Assembly: GCA_037892935.1 (NCBI GenBank)
Contig: JAYXKI010000007.1
Location: forward strand, 434,001 to 498,000
DNA: 64,000 nt
DNA from: Phlebopus portentosus
Lineage: Eukaryota > Basidiomycota > Agaricomycetes > Boletales > Boletinellaceae
Direction of reading: 5' to 3'
Position numbers and translations under genes: made by a program. The notes beneath the pieces were generated by a model that was given only the letters and a program-made list of their open reading frames with translations, was not told where the DNA came from and made no database searches. Each line of letters begins with the position of its first letter. The first letter of the stretch is position 1. Positions 22,876-36,400 of this stretch are shown in pieces.

Positions 22876-23479
22876 GGTTTCAGTCTATCAGATTTTAGTC
22901 TACCTTGACGAGGCGCGCACGAGATGAATGTGGAGAAAGGGACGACGCGGCAGGTACACAGGATGCCAGCCGGTGCAAGTGTGCGACCTTATATGCATGT
23001 CGGAGTAAGACTAACAGTATGTACTCGTGATTATAGCCCACCTCATAGTCACCTTTCCATCTGGATCTTCCATCCATCTGTGCTTATCAAAAAAGGGCCC
23101 GACAGCTAGGTACGGATGAGAAGAAATAAGAAAGGCGCCGGGAATTATATTTTATTAGCACGGGCACGGCATCGATAGAGATAGATCAATACGGAAGCCG
23201 AATGCCGCTGAACGGTCTGCCGGACCAATGGAATGCAACTTTATTCTGATACAACAGCATGCTCAGAGGGTAGAATCGATTCCAGAAAATTTTCATCAGT
23301 GACCAGAGCTTTGTACAAAAGAAAGAACACTCGGGTACTTGGAAGTGCTAAAGATAAAAAGAAGTTTATTTTATTTTTTATTTTTCTTGATGGATCATGA
23401 TATGATGATCACATGATTGAGTGATCGACGCGCGCTCGTGCTCTCACACCGCTGATCTTTGCCTTAAACGTTTACAGCC
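22876..23479. promoter_or_regulatory. Divergent promoter region, methyltransferase and VPS16
   Basis: 604 bases separate the two start codons. A region of weak palindromes built on ATGATCA lies at about 23394-23430, about 50-85 bases before the VPS16 start. Assignment as regulatory is by position only. Confidence 0.35.
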
Positions 23480-26400
23480 ATGGCGGTCAATCATCCAACC
23501 TCATCATGGCAGGCAATGCAGGATGGAACGGTATTCTACAGGAAACATCAGCTATATAACATCCAAGACAAGTTGCCAAAGCTGGATGAATATATCGTAG
23601 CTGGTTGTCGTTTCGGAGGACCCATAGGTGAGTCTGTCCTTCCATTCTATTTCGTGCTTTTTCTCTAAGAAGTCATTGATAGCAATGATGCGAGACACGA
23701 CAAAGATGATTGCTCTTGGAAGAAGCGCACCACCATTTGCGAAGAACGAAGTTCGCGTGTATTCCTCGGCTGGAGAAGGTCTTCTTGTATTTACCGTGAG
23801 TATTCTTGTTCTAACATTGCAGTTGACCGCATGAGTCGCTCATATTTGCAAATTCAAACAAGTGGAACCAAGGGAGGATTATTCACTTCGGATGGTCGTA
23901 TGACGAGCGCCTCGTCGTATTGAACGAGGAAGGCGTCTACCGCGTGTATGACCTTCAGGGTGACTACCAACAGTTCTCGCTTGGCTCGGAAGCAGCTGAG
24001 ACCGGCGTGATTGATGCGAGGATACATGGAAACGGTATGGTGGCTCTCACAGGCTCTCTGGCCCTTCTGAACGTTAAGGGATTTACTGGCGCGAAGCCCC
24101 TTGCACTCACAAATCCTAGTCTAACTGAGCCGCCGCACGCATGGACGATCATTCCCCCGGACCTGACGACATCAAGGCACACTGAAGTGCTGCTCTCACC
24201 TACAACGTCTTCATCCGTATTCACTATTGACACTTTAGAATGCATCGATCAACGATTATCTCGTGGGCCGTTCACTCACCTTGCACCCTCGCCTAATGGC
24301 AAATCTCTTGCACTGATGACATTTTCTGGTATTTTATGGGTCGTATCCACGGATTTCCAACGCAGTCTTGCTGAGCTAGATACCGCTATGTACTCTGATC
24401 AAGGTGCGACGGGCCCACCACGCCAAGTAGAGTGGTGCGGAAATGACGCAGTACTTGTCACCTGGGAAGGCCTTGCATTACTCGTCGGTCCTTTCGGCGA
24501 CGCTCTGACCTTTTATTACGCGGGCCCCACTTTCATTATAAGCGAGCCTGATGGAGTACGTATACTGGGACCAGATGTGTGCGATTTCGTGCAGAAAGTA
24601 CCCGTTTCATCTGTGAACGTGTTTCGACCAGGGTCAACTGCTCCTGCAGCCATATTGTTTGATGCTTGGGAGAACTTTCAGAAGCGTGCGCCGAAGGCGG
24701 ATGAAAATATCCGAAGTATCAAACCTGACCTTGCCAAAGCTGTGGATGAATGCATTGATGCTGCCGGGAGGGAGTGGGAGCCGTACTGGCAGAGAAAGTT
24801 ATTGAACGTAAGTGCCAGTGGCTACTTGTGCTAGCTTAGAGATTACTAAAATTGTGTTTGATCCTCAGGCAGCTAAGTTTGGCCGCTCATTCCTTGACTT
24901 GCACAACCCGACCGACTTTGTGCATATGGGGCAAACACTAAAGGTCCTGAATTCAGTCCGGTACTACGAGATCGGAATCCCTCTTACATACGCACAATTT
25001 GTCTACACCTCGCCTGAACATCTCATCTCCCGCCTGACTTCTCGTGCCTTACATCTTCTTGCTCTGAGGATGTCGGACTATCTTGGTCTTCCACCAGACC
25101 CTGTACTTAAGCATTGGGCCTGCGCGAAAATTGCTAGAGCAAAGACAGGTGCCGGAGGAGAAGGAGGGGACGATGAAGGGAGTGATGAGGCTTTGTGCCG
25201 TGCTATAACAGAGAAGTTTAAGAGTGCAGGCGGGAACAAGGTGCGTTATGCGGATATTGCAAAGAGGAGCTGGGAGGTTGGGAGGCCGGGACTTGCAACA
25301 AAGGTATAGTTCAGCTGTTGTGCCTATCCAGAAAGTAACCGAACGACATGCAATAATAAAATATAGCTTCTGGATTATGAATCGCAGGCATCAGATCAAG
25401 TTCCGTTGCTTTTGGAGATGAAGGAAGATCGTCTGGCATTGACCAAGGCAGTCAACAGTGGAGACACCGACCTTAGTGAGTGACTTTTCTTCCGTTTTAC
25501 CTGTCCAAATACTTATAGTCCTGCCTCTAGTCTACAGTGTCCTTCTCCATTTACAAAAGAGCCTTTCACTTGGTTCATTCTTCCGACTCATTGAAGATGG
25601 AGGCCCCGCTCTTGCTCCTGCAGCTCGCTTGCTCCAGGTTTACGCCCGTGAGCAAAACCGAGAGATGCTACGTGATTTCTATTATTCAGACGACCGACGT
25701 GTGGATAGTGCGGTCCTGTGCTTGGAGGAGGCAAGAGCGATGAAGGTAACTATTCTTGCTAAATTATTTTTTTTTTTTTTTTTTTCGTGATATAAGGTTA
25801 TAACTAACGTCTTGTGATTGCTTCGTAGAATCCCGATGCGAAAATCACATCCATCAAGGCCGCTCAGAAATTCTTCTCAGAAGATAAAGATCGGGCATTT
25901 GAAGCAAAGGTACTCCACCATCCTACCGCGTTACCCCAAATCACTGACTGGTTCTCCAATTCATTCAAGATGATGGATGAGAACGTGCGACTCCTGACCT
26001 TTCAACAGCAGCTCGAAAAGGAAGCCGACGGGAAAATCAGCTTCTTCGGACTGAGTGTGAGCGAGACGATCAGGACATGTCTTCTGAACGGAATGGCGAA
26101 GCGCGCTGAGAAGGTCAGGACAGATTTCAAGGTCCCTGATAAACGGTCCGTACATCCCTTCTACGAGATTCCCCCTCTGCCATCCTGTTCCTGTTCTCTC
26201 GGATTTCCGCAGAGATCGGGGGATACAGCTGTGCTTCCTGGCGATCAACTTAGCTGAAATCATAATTTGGATTCAATTATAGGTTCTGGTATATCAAACT
26301 TTACGCCTTAACCCAAATGCGGGATTTCGAGGGCCTTGATGCCTTTGCGCGATCCAAGAAATCTCCCATCGGGTATGAGCCGTTCGTCAAGCATCTTCTA

Positions 26401-26679
26401 TCCAAGGGCCACACTCGCGAAGCAGCAAGCTTCGTGGCCAAATGTGATGCATCTCGACGCGTGGATTTATATGTAGACTGCGGGGAGTGGAGGATGGCAG
26501 CAAAGGAATGCAAGGATAGAGGCGACAGGAACAAGCTAGAGTGAGTTTGCTACTTTTACCTTTTTTTTTTTTTGACGAACACTTTTCGTGCTTGTGGATA
26601 ATACAGACTATTGAAGAAGATGTGTCCGAATAGCTTGATCGCAAGGGAGCTCGAACAGATTGCCAGCTCGATGAAATAG
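23480..26679 (+). CDS. VPS16: Vacuolar sorting protein VPS16 (HOPS/CORVET core subunit)
   Basis: Core subunit of the HOPS and CORVET tethering complexes; binds Vps33 and serves endosome-vacuole fusion. About nine exons. The N-terminal half is a beta-propeller: [20 protein letters not shown], then [18 protein letters not shown], and after a short intron [20 protein letters not shown]. The C-terminal half is helical: [40 protein letters not shown], then the Vps16-type repeats [20 protein letters not shown] and [20 protein letters not shown]. It ends with [15 protein letters not shown] and TAG at 26677-26679. It converges on the SYG1-like gene with 159 bases between stops. T-tracts in introns near 25768 and 26560 are ordinary acceptor-side features. 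Confidence 0.93.
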
Positions 26680-26838
26680 TGCCATCAATGTGCATTGAAA
26701 TTTATCGACAATTTGACTACGGTCGTTGTACCTTGTATTTTTATTCACGGATGGATAACACACAAACGATTCCTCATACCAGATATAACCGGATACGAAA
26801 GAAAGATGAATGATGGCCATATGGATGCATGGGCAAAC

Positions 26839-29800
26839 TTAACCACGCGAACCAGGATTGATTCTCGACTCCGGCGTAGTATGCGGCGGCTCGTCTTCAC
26901 CACTCGACAACTGCGCCATCCTCACCGATCGCTGGTGCCAGCCATTCTTCACGCTGAAACGTGCGTTTCTATCTTCGTCATCCTCACCCTCGTCGTCTGT
27001 GTCATGATCCACGGCCCCATCGAAGTTGTACGGTAGAGGAACCTCGCGCGTCACACGGTACTGATCCGTGTTACCGATGTGTTCGTTCTCCAGACGGACT
27101 GTAGTGCAATTGTCAACAGTTGCAAGCGCAATAGCAAGTATAGTAGCAGTGACCGTAGTTAGCCGACGCTCAAAGGACGTGGATGAATAGCAAACCACAT
27201 ACAGAAATTCCATTGAAACCGACGGAGCATCTCGAGCATGGCCACGATGAACGTGCGGAGCTGGAACCCATCATTTGCCACTGGTATATACAGAATCCAC
27301 TGGAATCGGATGATGATATTCGACACCTGCCATGAACTTTGTTCAGTCTTATTGGTGAGAGAAAACGAGGTTCCAAGTGGCCTACAATAGCGAAGTAGTA
27401 CACCTATACGATTTTGGTCAATACTCCGAGACGAAGACGAGATGCAATGAACATACCCAGTAATTACTCTGATAAACAAGCTCCTTTCGAAGGAATGGAT
27501 GTTGCGCCGGCCGTTTGAAGAATGACCAATCCATCAGGATGTCCTAGGGAAGGGTAAGCTCTCGAACACGACCAGTTTTGCAAGGTAAAATGGAACAGAG
27601 ATCATACCCATGCACTGGTGTAGATAGATGCGAATGTTCCGAACACGCAAAACAGAGCGAGAGTATAGTCACGAGCTCGATCTGCAATGTATAATCAAGA
27701 ATCGACCAAAGACCATGAGTAAACGATACGCACTATTGTGTCTCCACAGATAGTAAAACACATAATACAGAATGCTCGAACTATATTTCCCAGCCTAACG
27801 TGCCTTAAGTATGCGCGTTGATACAGAATTAGCAAACACTTACATTTATGAGATGAGTATACAAATGTGAATCGGCGTAACGCTTGACACTCTGTACGGC
27901 ACGAGCAACGAGTGGGAGGATGCCAACGGCGAAGGGTACGCCCCAATGGATCGAGACACTACACTTGATAAACGAGTCTTCCCAGCGCTCCCCGTAGACA
28001 CATCCAACGAAGTAAAGGTTTGAAAGCGTGAAAATGAGACTACAAAACTGGTCGCTATTAAAATGTCAAAAAATGTCATGTTCGGCTTCAGGTAAGAATC
28101 ATACCCAAGCCAGAAGTCCGTGAACTACCGAGATGCATCAGGAAAACATTCACAAGATCACCAAATAGTCGCAGCGTACCTCGACGGGCTGGGTGCCTGA
28201 TAAGAGCAATTTCCCAGTTTTGCGGACAAGCCACCATCTTGACTCAGGGAAGAAGATGGGCAGCGGATCGAGGAGGACGAGGAGCGTGAACGCGAGCCAA
28301 GCGATGGGCCAGGTCGTTGGTGCAACGTTGCTCACGCCTATCTGAGCAAAAGAAAGCCAAAATGCATAGATGAGCGTGCTCAGAAGAAATGCAGGAAGCT
28401 GTGTACGAGACGTGTTAGTAGAAGTAGGTCAAGAACCAGATAGGATCTTTCTCACTTCAAAATATTCTCGACTATCGAGCTGCGTGCGTACGTCAAGTTC
28501 TAGAATAGAGGCACGACATTCAGGAAGTTTACGACGATTAAGAAAAAGAGCACTCACCGAAGATGAATTGATAATTTATTCGAGAGCGAGTCCAAACCCA
28601 AATATTGATCCCGACGAGAAGAGCAAAAGAAACAGGGACCAAGAACGTGGCATAAACGTAAAGGAGGGCATCCCAAGGTAGGTTTTCTCTGACTCCAGGC
28701 TGAAAGGCTGAGTAGATAGCGACATAAAGAAATTAGGAGACCGTAATAATAAACGTCTGTGTGAAAACATACATCGATAAATCCCGTCTGCAAGTGCAGG
28801 TATCGCGAGCCCAAGATACAACCCAGAACGGAATGTACTGAAATGATGCCTTTTTTGACTGGCAGTTGCGCGAAGTCGTTCACGCGCTTTCTTCGTATCA
28901 CCATGCTCTGATGGCAGTATGAAACACGAATCGAGGTTTCAAGCAAGACAGAAAGTTAGCTTACCGAAATATTGTGCATACGACTCCTCGACATCCTTGA
29001 GCAAATCCTCAATTGTCGCTCCGGAAGCAAAGGCAGATGATTCGACCTGACTCGAAGCTTAGTTAGAAGAATCGCAAAGGAACGTAAACCCCTACCTTCT
29101 CCTGCATGTACGCTTGCTGAATATACGGCACCTGTGATGCTTGGGTTCAATAGCAGAAAATACGAAGCCGTAGGAGCAGAATCATACTTTCACTGTCTTC
29201 TCGAACTTCTTCAGGGCTTTCCGAAACCCAGTCAGATTAAGGACCTGTTTGGGTCAGAGTCCGGTTGATTAAGGGCCTGCGGTTGACTATGCAACTGCCA
29301 GCTTACTCGATAGTTATTTAACAATTCGAGCCCTCTGAACAATGAAATTCGAATGTCACCGCAAAATTATGAGAAGAGAAAGGATATGTACCTATAGTAT
29401 TCCAAGATCGCCTTCTTGAGATTCTTCTTTGCATTCTTATACTCGTCTGGGTCTAATCTTATTCGTCCAAAGCCCGTTCGGGTGTTGATCGGCGAACTTG
29501 ATCGAGAACGAGATCCTTTACTGTTATCTGATAAAGATTAAATAAGAACGTTGCCCGACAAGTGTATGACAATATGCGGTCGTTCAAACTTACCTTGTGG
29601 CGACGATAATGTCTGGACAGCGGCTGCATCCTTCGCAGGGTCCAATTTGCTTCCTCGGACCGCGTTAGGAAACTGAATTTCTGGAAGTCGATGCGCAACT
29701 TGGCGCGGTACAAGGATCGACTTCCACGTTGTCTCGGCAGCCCTGGCCTCCTGCAAGTAGATGTCATGGCTAATAACAGAATATCATTCAACTATCGGAC

Positions 29801-30903
29801 CTACATAGAATAGCTTACGATGGTCCTCGAGTTCACGCAATTGCTGCTTAAGAGCTGACGCACTACAGTCGACCTCATCAGATAAGTCTTCCAGCATGGT
29901 GAAGAGACTTGACGTCGTACCGAAGTAGGGCATCACGCTCTCTAGCCAAATAGAAGTCTTCAACTTTCTCAAGCTCCTTGTCAAGTTTGTCGATAAACTT
30001 TCGCTCGATAGGACGTAGTGTTTGAAGTATAACGGACAATGGAAGGGCAATTCTTCCACTGAGGTTCTCCGTGCGCTCTAGGAGGTAAAAATATATCAGC
30101 AGTGGAAAGGGTATATGGAAGCAAACAACGTACGCGAACGTGATGTATGTCTGTGTCTCAAATTAGCCAGAAAACCTGCCGGGCTTGCCGTCGGAGCTGG
30201 CTGTTCTGCTGGCTCACTCATAGGAGGCTGAGAGCTAAACATAGTTGATCTCGAACGACGGACTTGTGAAATCTAAATCGATTAAAGGTAGGCGAAAGTT
30301 TCAGTACAGGCATGAAGACACCTTACAGAAGTCGCTACGTCGGTGTTTGAGCGATTTAACCGTGGTTTTCGATACGGGGTATCCGGGGGAGCCAGGTGGC
30401 TGCTCGACGTAGGAAAGGGAATATCGCCATTGCTACGGTGCGGGATGGAAGAATCCGGAAGCTCGACAGGTGGAATCGAAAATTCCGCCTCGACGCTTCT
30501 CAATGGTGGTGTATACCCAGTGCTCCCATAACGCGCAAATCCGGAGGCGCTAGCTTGAGACGATGTACTGCGTCGGCCTTCCACAGACAGCGATGGTCGC
30601 GTCGATACTAAATCTTCAGGAGATGAATCTAGTTCTTCATTTTCTTGGGCATTCTTGATCGCAATTATTAATTTCTTGAGCCCTCGATAGTCGCTGAGGC
30701 ATAGTTAGTATGCTACGCACGGGTATATACCACAACTACTCACATATATGCCTTCTTCCATTCAGGAGTCTAACAGACGCAAATGAATACGAGGCTGGCC
30801 ACCACTTCATACGCATACCTGAGTATCCTGCAGATATCTTTGCAGCTCCGTCAATCAAAGCTACCGAGCCGTTCGACTGTCTGACCCACCTTGCGAACTT
30901 CAT
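26839..30903 (-). CDS. SYG1/XPR1-type SPX-EXS phosphate transporter
   Basis: Likely phosphate exporter or sensor of the XPR1/SYG1 family in the secretory or plasma membrane. The start at 30903 gives MKFAR, followed across two introns by YLQDTQTPEWKKAYIDYRGLKK. This is the SPX start, including the lysine-rich patch that binds inositol pyrophosphates. After a Ser/Pro-rich linker with many phosphorylatable sites come IDKLDKELEKVEDFYLARER and QQLRELEDHR, the rest of SPX. EXS-domain segments follow across many introns: LLVLLDPLPIFFPESRWWLV, VYGERWEDSFIKCSVSIHWG, YTSAWDILMDWSFFKRPAQH and ENEHIGNTDQYRVTREVPLP. The tail is acidic. At least a dozen introns are present and not every exon edge was resolved. 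Confidence 0.88.
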
Positions 30904-31320
30904 GTCTTGTCGTGGCAACTAGCAATGCTTTCCTCGCATTCCAAGAGTAAGACAAGTGCGGTGTACTTTTTCATGAATACCAGAGCAATATCTGATTATA
31001 GAGCAGAAAGATACAAGCTAGACATGAAGAGAAGGTGCAAGTGAAGGAAGAAGGGAGTTAAGACCAAGGCGATCGTCACGGCAGGACGAGCTGCTGAATT
31101 CGGAAGTGATCATCAGAGACATGATCGACGCTCACGTGAACACTTACCTCACCTGGCTTACACCTTATGTATGTATGTTTCCCGAGAGTTCCATGGATGA
31201 TCCGTGCTGAGCGAAATATTATAGTAAATTGCTCGTAGTTTCTGCTCTTGCCACTTTATATACTGTGCCTTTGCGGCAGAGCAAGCCTCGCGTGTGGACA
31301 TTGAAGACCCACTTTCTGCC
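30904..31320. promoter_or_regulatory. Divergent promoter region, SYG1-like gene and FYVE-RING gene
   Basis: 417 bases separate the start codons. I see no TATA box or repeat. A GTG-initiated frame at 31294 continues into the FYVE gene but the ATG at 31321 is the better start. Confidence 0.35.
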
Positions 31321-33099
31321 ATGGCCAATCTACCGCAAGGATTGCCGTTGCTAAGCGGTCCGCCGCCTGAACCGCCAACAGATGAAAGAGCTGAGATGTC
31401 GTGTCGGAAATGCGACAAAGAGTTCAGCATTCTATTCGCTCGCGGAAGACGGTGCAATCATTGCGGTATGTACCTTGCCTTCCGACGATTCGTTTCAACA
31501 ATCTCATCCGAAGACTTCGTGATTGCAGGCTATTCATATTGTTATTCCTGTTCCGACTACCAAGCGCTCATGCCACGTAGCGGTAATGATGCTGGGTATG
31601 ACCGCATGCACGTCTGTGCATTCTGTATTCAATATCTGCAAAGTACGTGACTCTTCTTTCGTGGAGCATACAGCCGTCCTGACTGCGTTCATGATCAGTA
31701 ACCGCGGGAGGAAAAGCTCATCTCCGTTCTCTACCTTTATCCACGTTGAAGAACTATATGCAGGCTTACGGGCTCAGAGTCGGCGCGGATGTACTTGAGA
31801 AGGACGACATTATCAATGCGATCATCGCAGCTCGTGTACGTGTTTCAGTATCGTCTTGCGATACAAACTAACCCACGTCCCTCTAGACGGGGGATGGATG
31901 CCTACCTCGATCAAATGAGAACTATTACAGAAAGCATTCTGTTCCTAACGGCCAGACAGCTCGTCCACGAGGTTTCTTCTCTAGACCAGAGCGTACCCAA
32001 CCACCTCGACAATATCTGGATCCACAGACAGGATGGTCTCATCCAGCCAACTTCGCTCGGCCAGATGTGCAACAGGGGCAACCGCGCCAAACTGCACGCA
32101 ACCAGTATGCACCACCTCCCGGGCCTCCGCCTTACACGACGTACACTTCTCGACAGAACGCACCATCTAATCCTTACACACCTCAACCTCAGTTCCATTC
32201 TTACTATCAGCGTCCGTTCAGCTCTCCTCAAGCGCCTCCTGCAAGTAATGTTCCGCCGAATTCCTCTTTCCGACCTCCAAATCAAAGCACTAATCCTGGT
32301 CCGTCTCAACGGCCCGCTACCGCTCCTCCACCACAAAGCTCTCAGCCTCGCACGCGCGTGCCTTCTCTAGATCAGCTGCTGGGAATGCAGGAGGAAGAAG
32401 TATCTTCGCTATCCATTGGCGTCTTAAAGGACATCCTCGATAATAATCATGTCCGCCCGGGACTGGTACTTGAGAAGAGCGAGCTTGTAGCTCGTGTTAA
32501 TGCTCTACTTACGAACGAGAGACGTGAAAGAGTTCGCGCGGAAGCGATTCGGGAGCGAGAAGAGTGGGAAGCGCAAGAAAGGGCGTGGGCTGTCCGTGAG
32601 AGAGAACGGGCCGCACGGGAAGCAAGAGAGCGGGAAGAAAAAGAAAGAGCTGATAAGGAAGAAAGGATGAGGCGAAGGGAAGCGTACCGTACGACGGTAG
32701 AGAGCATAAGCGAGAGTGATAGTTCGCAAGAGAACTCCCCTCCGTCGGAACCTACCCAAATTATTGAGGAAGTGGCTCCAGCACCGATGAACTCAGAGAT
32801 GAAAGAAGAGGCGAAAACGGTCGATCTATCCCGCTCGCCGTCACCGCCGAGTTTCCGGTCAACGGTCGAGCGGAATGGACTTTGCGTTGTCTGCCAGGAC
32901 GAAGAGGCGAACATTGTGGTCATAGATTGCGGGTAAGGGCTTTCCTCCATTCAAAGCAAAGCATCCACTGAAGAATGTCAGGCACCTTGCCTTGTGTCGA
33001 GCGTGCGCAGACCTTGTCTGGTCCTCGACGCGAGAGTGCCCGTTGTGTCGAACACGCATCGTGACGCAGGCTCGTCTACTACGTGTATTCAAGACATGA
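31321..33099 (+). CDS. FYVE-SAP-RING protein, CARP/RNF34-like E3 ubiquitin ligase
   Basis: Predicted ubiquitin ligase on endosomal or other membranes. The N-terminal zinc module has eight cysteines in FYVE spacing: CRKCDKEF, RRCNHCG, YCYSCS and VCAFC. It lacks the classical WxxD and carries RRCNHCG in place of the RRHHCR type patch. A SAP-like helix pair follows (LSTLKNYMQAYGL, then VLEKDDIINAIIAAR). After a long Pro/Gln-rich stretch comes a second SAP-like segment (LSIGVLKDILDNNHV) and a strongly charged Arg/Glu coiled coil. The C-terminal RING is split by an intron: CVVCQDEEANIVVIDCG, then HLALCRACADLVW and CPLCRTRI. The order FYVE, SAP, SAP, RING matches animal CARP proteins RNF34 and RFFL. 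The stop is TGA at 33097-33099. Confidence 0.8.
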
Positions 33100-33455
33100 T
33101 TCGCGCCCTAGCAAGAGTTGTCAAACGGATTGAACAAAATGCAAGAGACATTGAGGAATTAATCGGTGGAAATCAGACCATCCACTGTAATTACCGTAGC
33201 CTTCTAATTTACATCATTCTTAAGTTATTGCTGTACGCCGAGACGCGTTTTCTTGGTCTACTAATGTGGGTTTCTTCTACATCAATGGTTTGTGCGATTA
33301 GCATAGTGTATCAGCTTCAATGAACGGATCTAACTTTTTTTCTCTTCTCATGAACCTCGTGTATTTGTACTTGTTGACGCGTGCCTACCAGTCTCCAGGC
33401 CAGAAGTCGCGCCTGCCTTTCACCACCACCGCTCGGCGCGCCTTTGTGTCGTGGG
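33100..33455. other. Intergenic region before the chromodomain gene
   Basis: Probable 3' flank of the FYVE-RING gene and promoter of the next. An in-frame upstream Met at 33381 would extend the next protein by 25 residues. Nothing else is seen. Confidence 0.4.
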
Positions 33456-36400
33456 ATGGACAAGGATGCGCCTCTTTGCTCATCGCGGCCGCCGTCGAGC
33501 ACATCGGGCAGTGTTGCCAGCGCGACGATCCTACGACATCCTCCGTGCATTACAGGTCCTTTTCCTGAGCCGCAGGGCACCCGACGAAAGGCTCAGACTT
33601 ATGTGCCCCAAACGAACAGTCTGCGACCGCCCTCAAAACCTGATCAAGCGTCTTTCATTTCGGCGCGTTTGCAGCCGCAGGCGCACGGACCGTCCGTCAG
33701 CAAGTCCCAGGATCCGACGCGCGATGTCAACTCGACAGTTGCAACTGCACGCCTAAACGAGTTCGCGGACTTCCTTGTGCAGTTCAATAATACCACCGTC
33801 GTAGCTGTCGATTCACGACTCCAGAAAATGGAAAACATGGTTGGAGAGCATCTTGGTCGGACTGAACTAGCGCTTCGAGATCACGGAGTACAAAATGCCA
33901 TGCGACTTGACTCCATGTCCCGGTCTATTAGGGATGCGGTTTCAGACACCATAAAGCAACTGTTCTCAGAGAAAGAGAAGCAGGCGCGAGAGGAATCTCT
34001 TGCGAAGAGTGTATCGACCGCTGTCATGTCTGGTCTTCAGTCAAGATTTGATCAAATTTATCGACATATAGAGGAGAACACAAAAACTACTGGTGCTCTG
34101 CAAACGTCTATTCGATCCCTGGAAGAACGATTCAAGAAGCTCGAAGATCAGACTTCAGAAGGATTTGTCAGATCTCCCAACATCCACCCCGTTGGTACTT
34201 CTGTGGCACCGTTACAGGCGCCTTCAAAGTCAGATGGAACCACGGCTCCGACTCAACAACATCTCGAAGAGTTCGGCCACATGCTGGACCGAGTAGCTAG
34301 ACTGGTGGAAGGTGCACGCGACGAGGCTCATTTCGATAAGGAGGATCTGGCCAATCATTTCCATAGAGCACATCATGGTTTTGGTCTGACACTCAACGGG
34401 GAAATGCAGACGCTAAAAGGCGCTATTGGAATTGGAAAGGGATGCCTCAAGAATTTCAAGGAAAACGACGCATCCACAACTCAATCTAGTTTGGCGGAGC
34501 ACCTAGAATCTATTGCCTTGGATGTCCAGGAACTACTCGAGTGTTTCCAGGATTCAGAAGCAGCACGTAAGTATATACTCTGTTTATGGTGTTTACCTTA
34601 TACTGAATGGTCATCCTAGGCGAAGAAGAACCTTCGGCTGTCAAGCATAGCTTGGAAGCACTTTCAAACAAATTATCGATGAGCTACTTGCGGAGGACAG
34701 GTAAGCTTTGACATCAGGTATACATTTATCTTATCTTCTGAGGGGTTTTTGAGTTTGTGATGCGGCTGTGATGACGGACGATAATCAGAAAGCTTCCGCG
34801 GCGATCAAAGACGTATCCCAGAGGAAAGTTATCTACACAGATTGTAAGTTTCTTAGTTTAATGTTTACGACAGTCATCTTACGAAAACTCGTCAAGCTTC
34901 AGTTCAAACATCCCCTCCTCCTGCAACAGTAGATGTCATGACATCCACAGACTCCTTGCCATCGACGTCGGACACGAGCACTTCTAGCTCTATTAGCTCT
35001 ACGTCAATGGACGGACCAGTCTCTGAGAACGTTTCAGCGGCTACACTTGTCGATGGCGGACACTTCGTTTTTCCGTGTTTCGGCGGAAATCTTTTACCAG
35101 TCTCTAGCTGGTCCATACCATTTCCTCACCAATGGCCTGCGCCCGAGCCGCTTCCGGCAACCAAACTTACATTAGACACCAATATGACCGCCATGCCTGA
35201 AGTTGAACAATCTGCCTCGACTGTATTGCAGTTATCTGGTGTACCCCTTGATCCGAGTACATCACTCATTTCTCCCCCGCCATCGTCTGTTTCTCGCTCT
35301 CCAAGTGTCAGCTTGAAGAGAAAGGCAGACAACGTTGCTGATAATGTGGAATTTTCCGAGAGCATGAGCCGACCCTTGGCCGAAACGAATACACCACCGG
35401 CGGTCAAGCAAGGCGACGACGATTATATATTTGACCTTGCCGGTTCCCTTTCCCCGCTTACGTCTCAGAACGACAAACTCGTCATTGATCTGGATAGATC
35501 CCCGTCTCCGCTGACGCCTCTTACTTCGGAAGCTGAGCAAGACTCTGCGGACGATGATGGTGAAGATGAGGTCGAATTCGAAGAAGAATCGTTGCCCGCC
35601 GGAGATGAGCTGTCTCCTTCAATTTCTAAAGATGATCTTTCTACTATATCTCAAGAAAACATCATTAAAAGGGTCGAAGCTGCAAGCCTGCTTGAGCACT
35701 GGTGTCCTAACGGATGCATGCTTAGTTATCCCGACAAATTATCGCTCAACAGACATGTGAAGAAGTGCGCTCTTGTCAAATGTGCAAATCAAAATAACAA
35801 TTCTTCCTCGACTGCATCAGCAAAAAGGAGGAAGCTGGATCATGACCGTTCTGCATTCTCTAACCCCTCCACCAGTTCTGGCAGCTCTCGCAGAGGACGA
35901 CCGAGAAAATCCAAGAGTAAGGCAGTAACTCACTCTCATCCGCCCCAAGTTCTTGAAAAGTGTGACTGGCCTCCCAAGAACGAAGTAAATGAGACGTTCG
36001 ATCATCAGGTGTGATCGTCTTTCTGCTTGTATTTATATGTCTGATGATCCCTTCAGTTCTTGCAATGCGACAGGTTTGTCCTTTTCATACTACTAGATGC
36101 TACCTGGTCCTTAGATGCACTCAGATGCGATTCCTCCTATCACTATCGATGTATCGGAGTGAAGAAAGGCGATAAACGATTGGTGCCGGACGTAGAATTT
36201 ATTTGTCCACCATGCGTCCATTTGTAAGTAATCTAGATTTATCTGGACTAGTCAGATCTTTTAATGTTGACTTTTTCGTCCCTTCAACTCCCCCGGCTTA
36301 TTCAGACTTGGCAATGACCGTAAGTAATCTGGCACGTCAGTCGGTTCACCTTTCCTTATGTACTTCCGATAGCCAACGCCACTATTAAGAAGAATGATTC

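Noticed and set aside
30343..30611. Plus-strand frames opposite the SYG1-like linker
   Set aside because: Shadows of the Ser/Pro-rich linker between the two parts of SPX on the minus strand.
31911..32950. Arg-rich and Ser-rich minus-strand frames opposite the FYVE-RING gene
   Set aside because: Composition mirrors the Arg/Glu coiled coil on the plus strand; no independent support.
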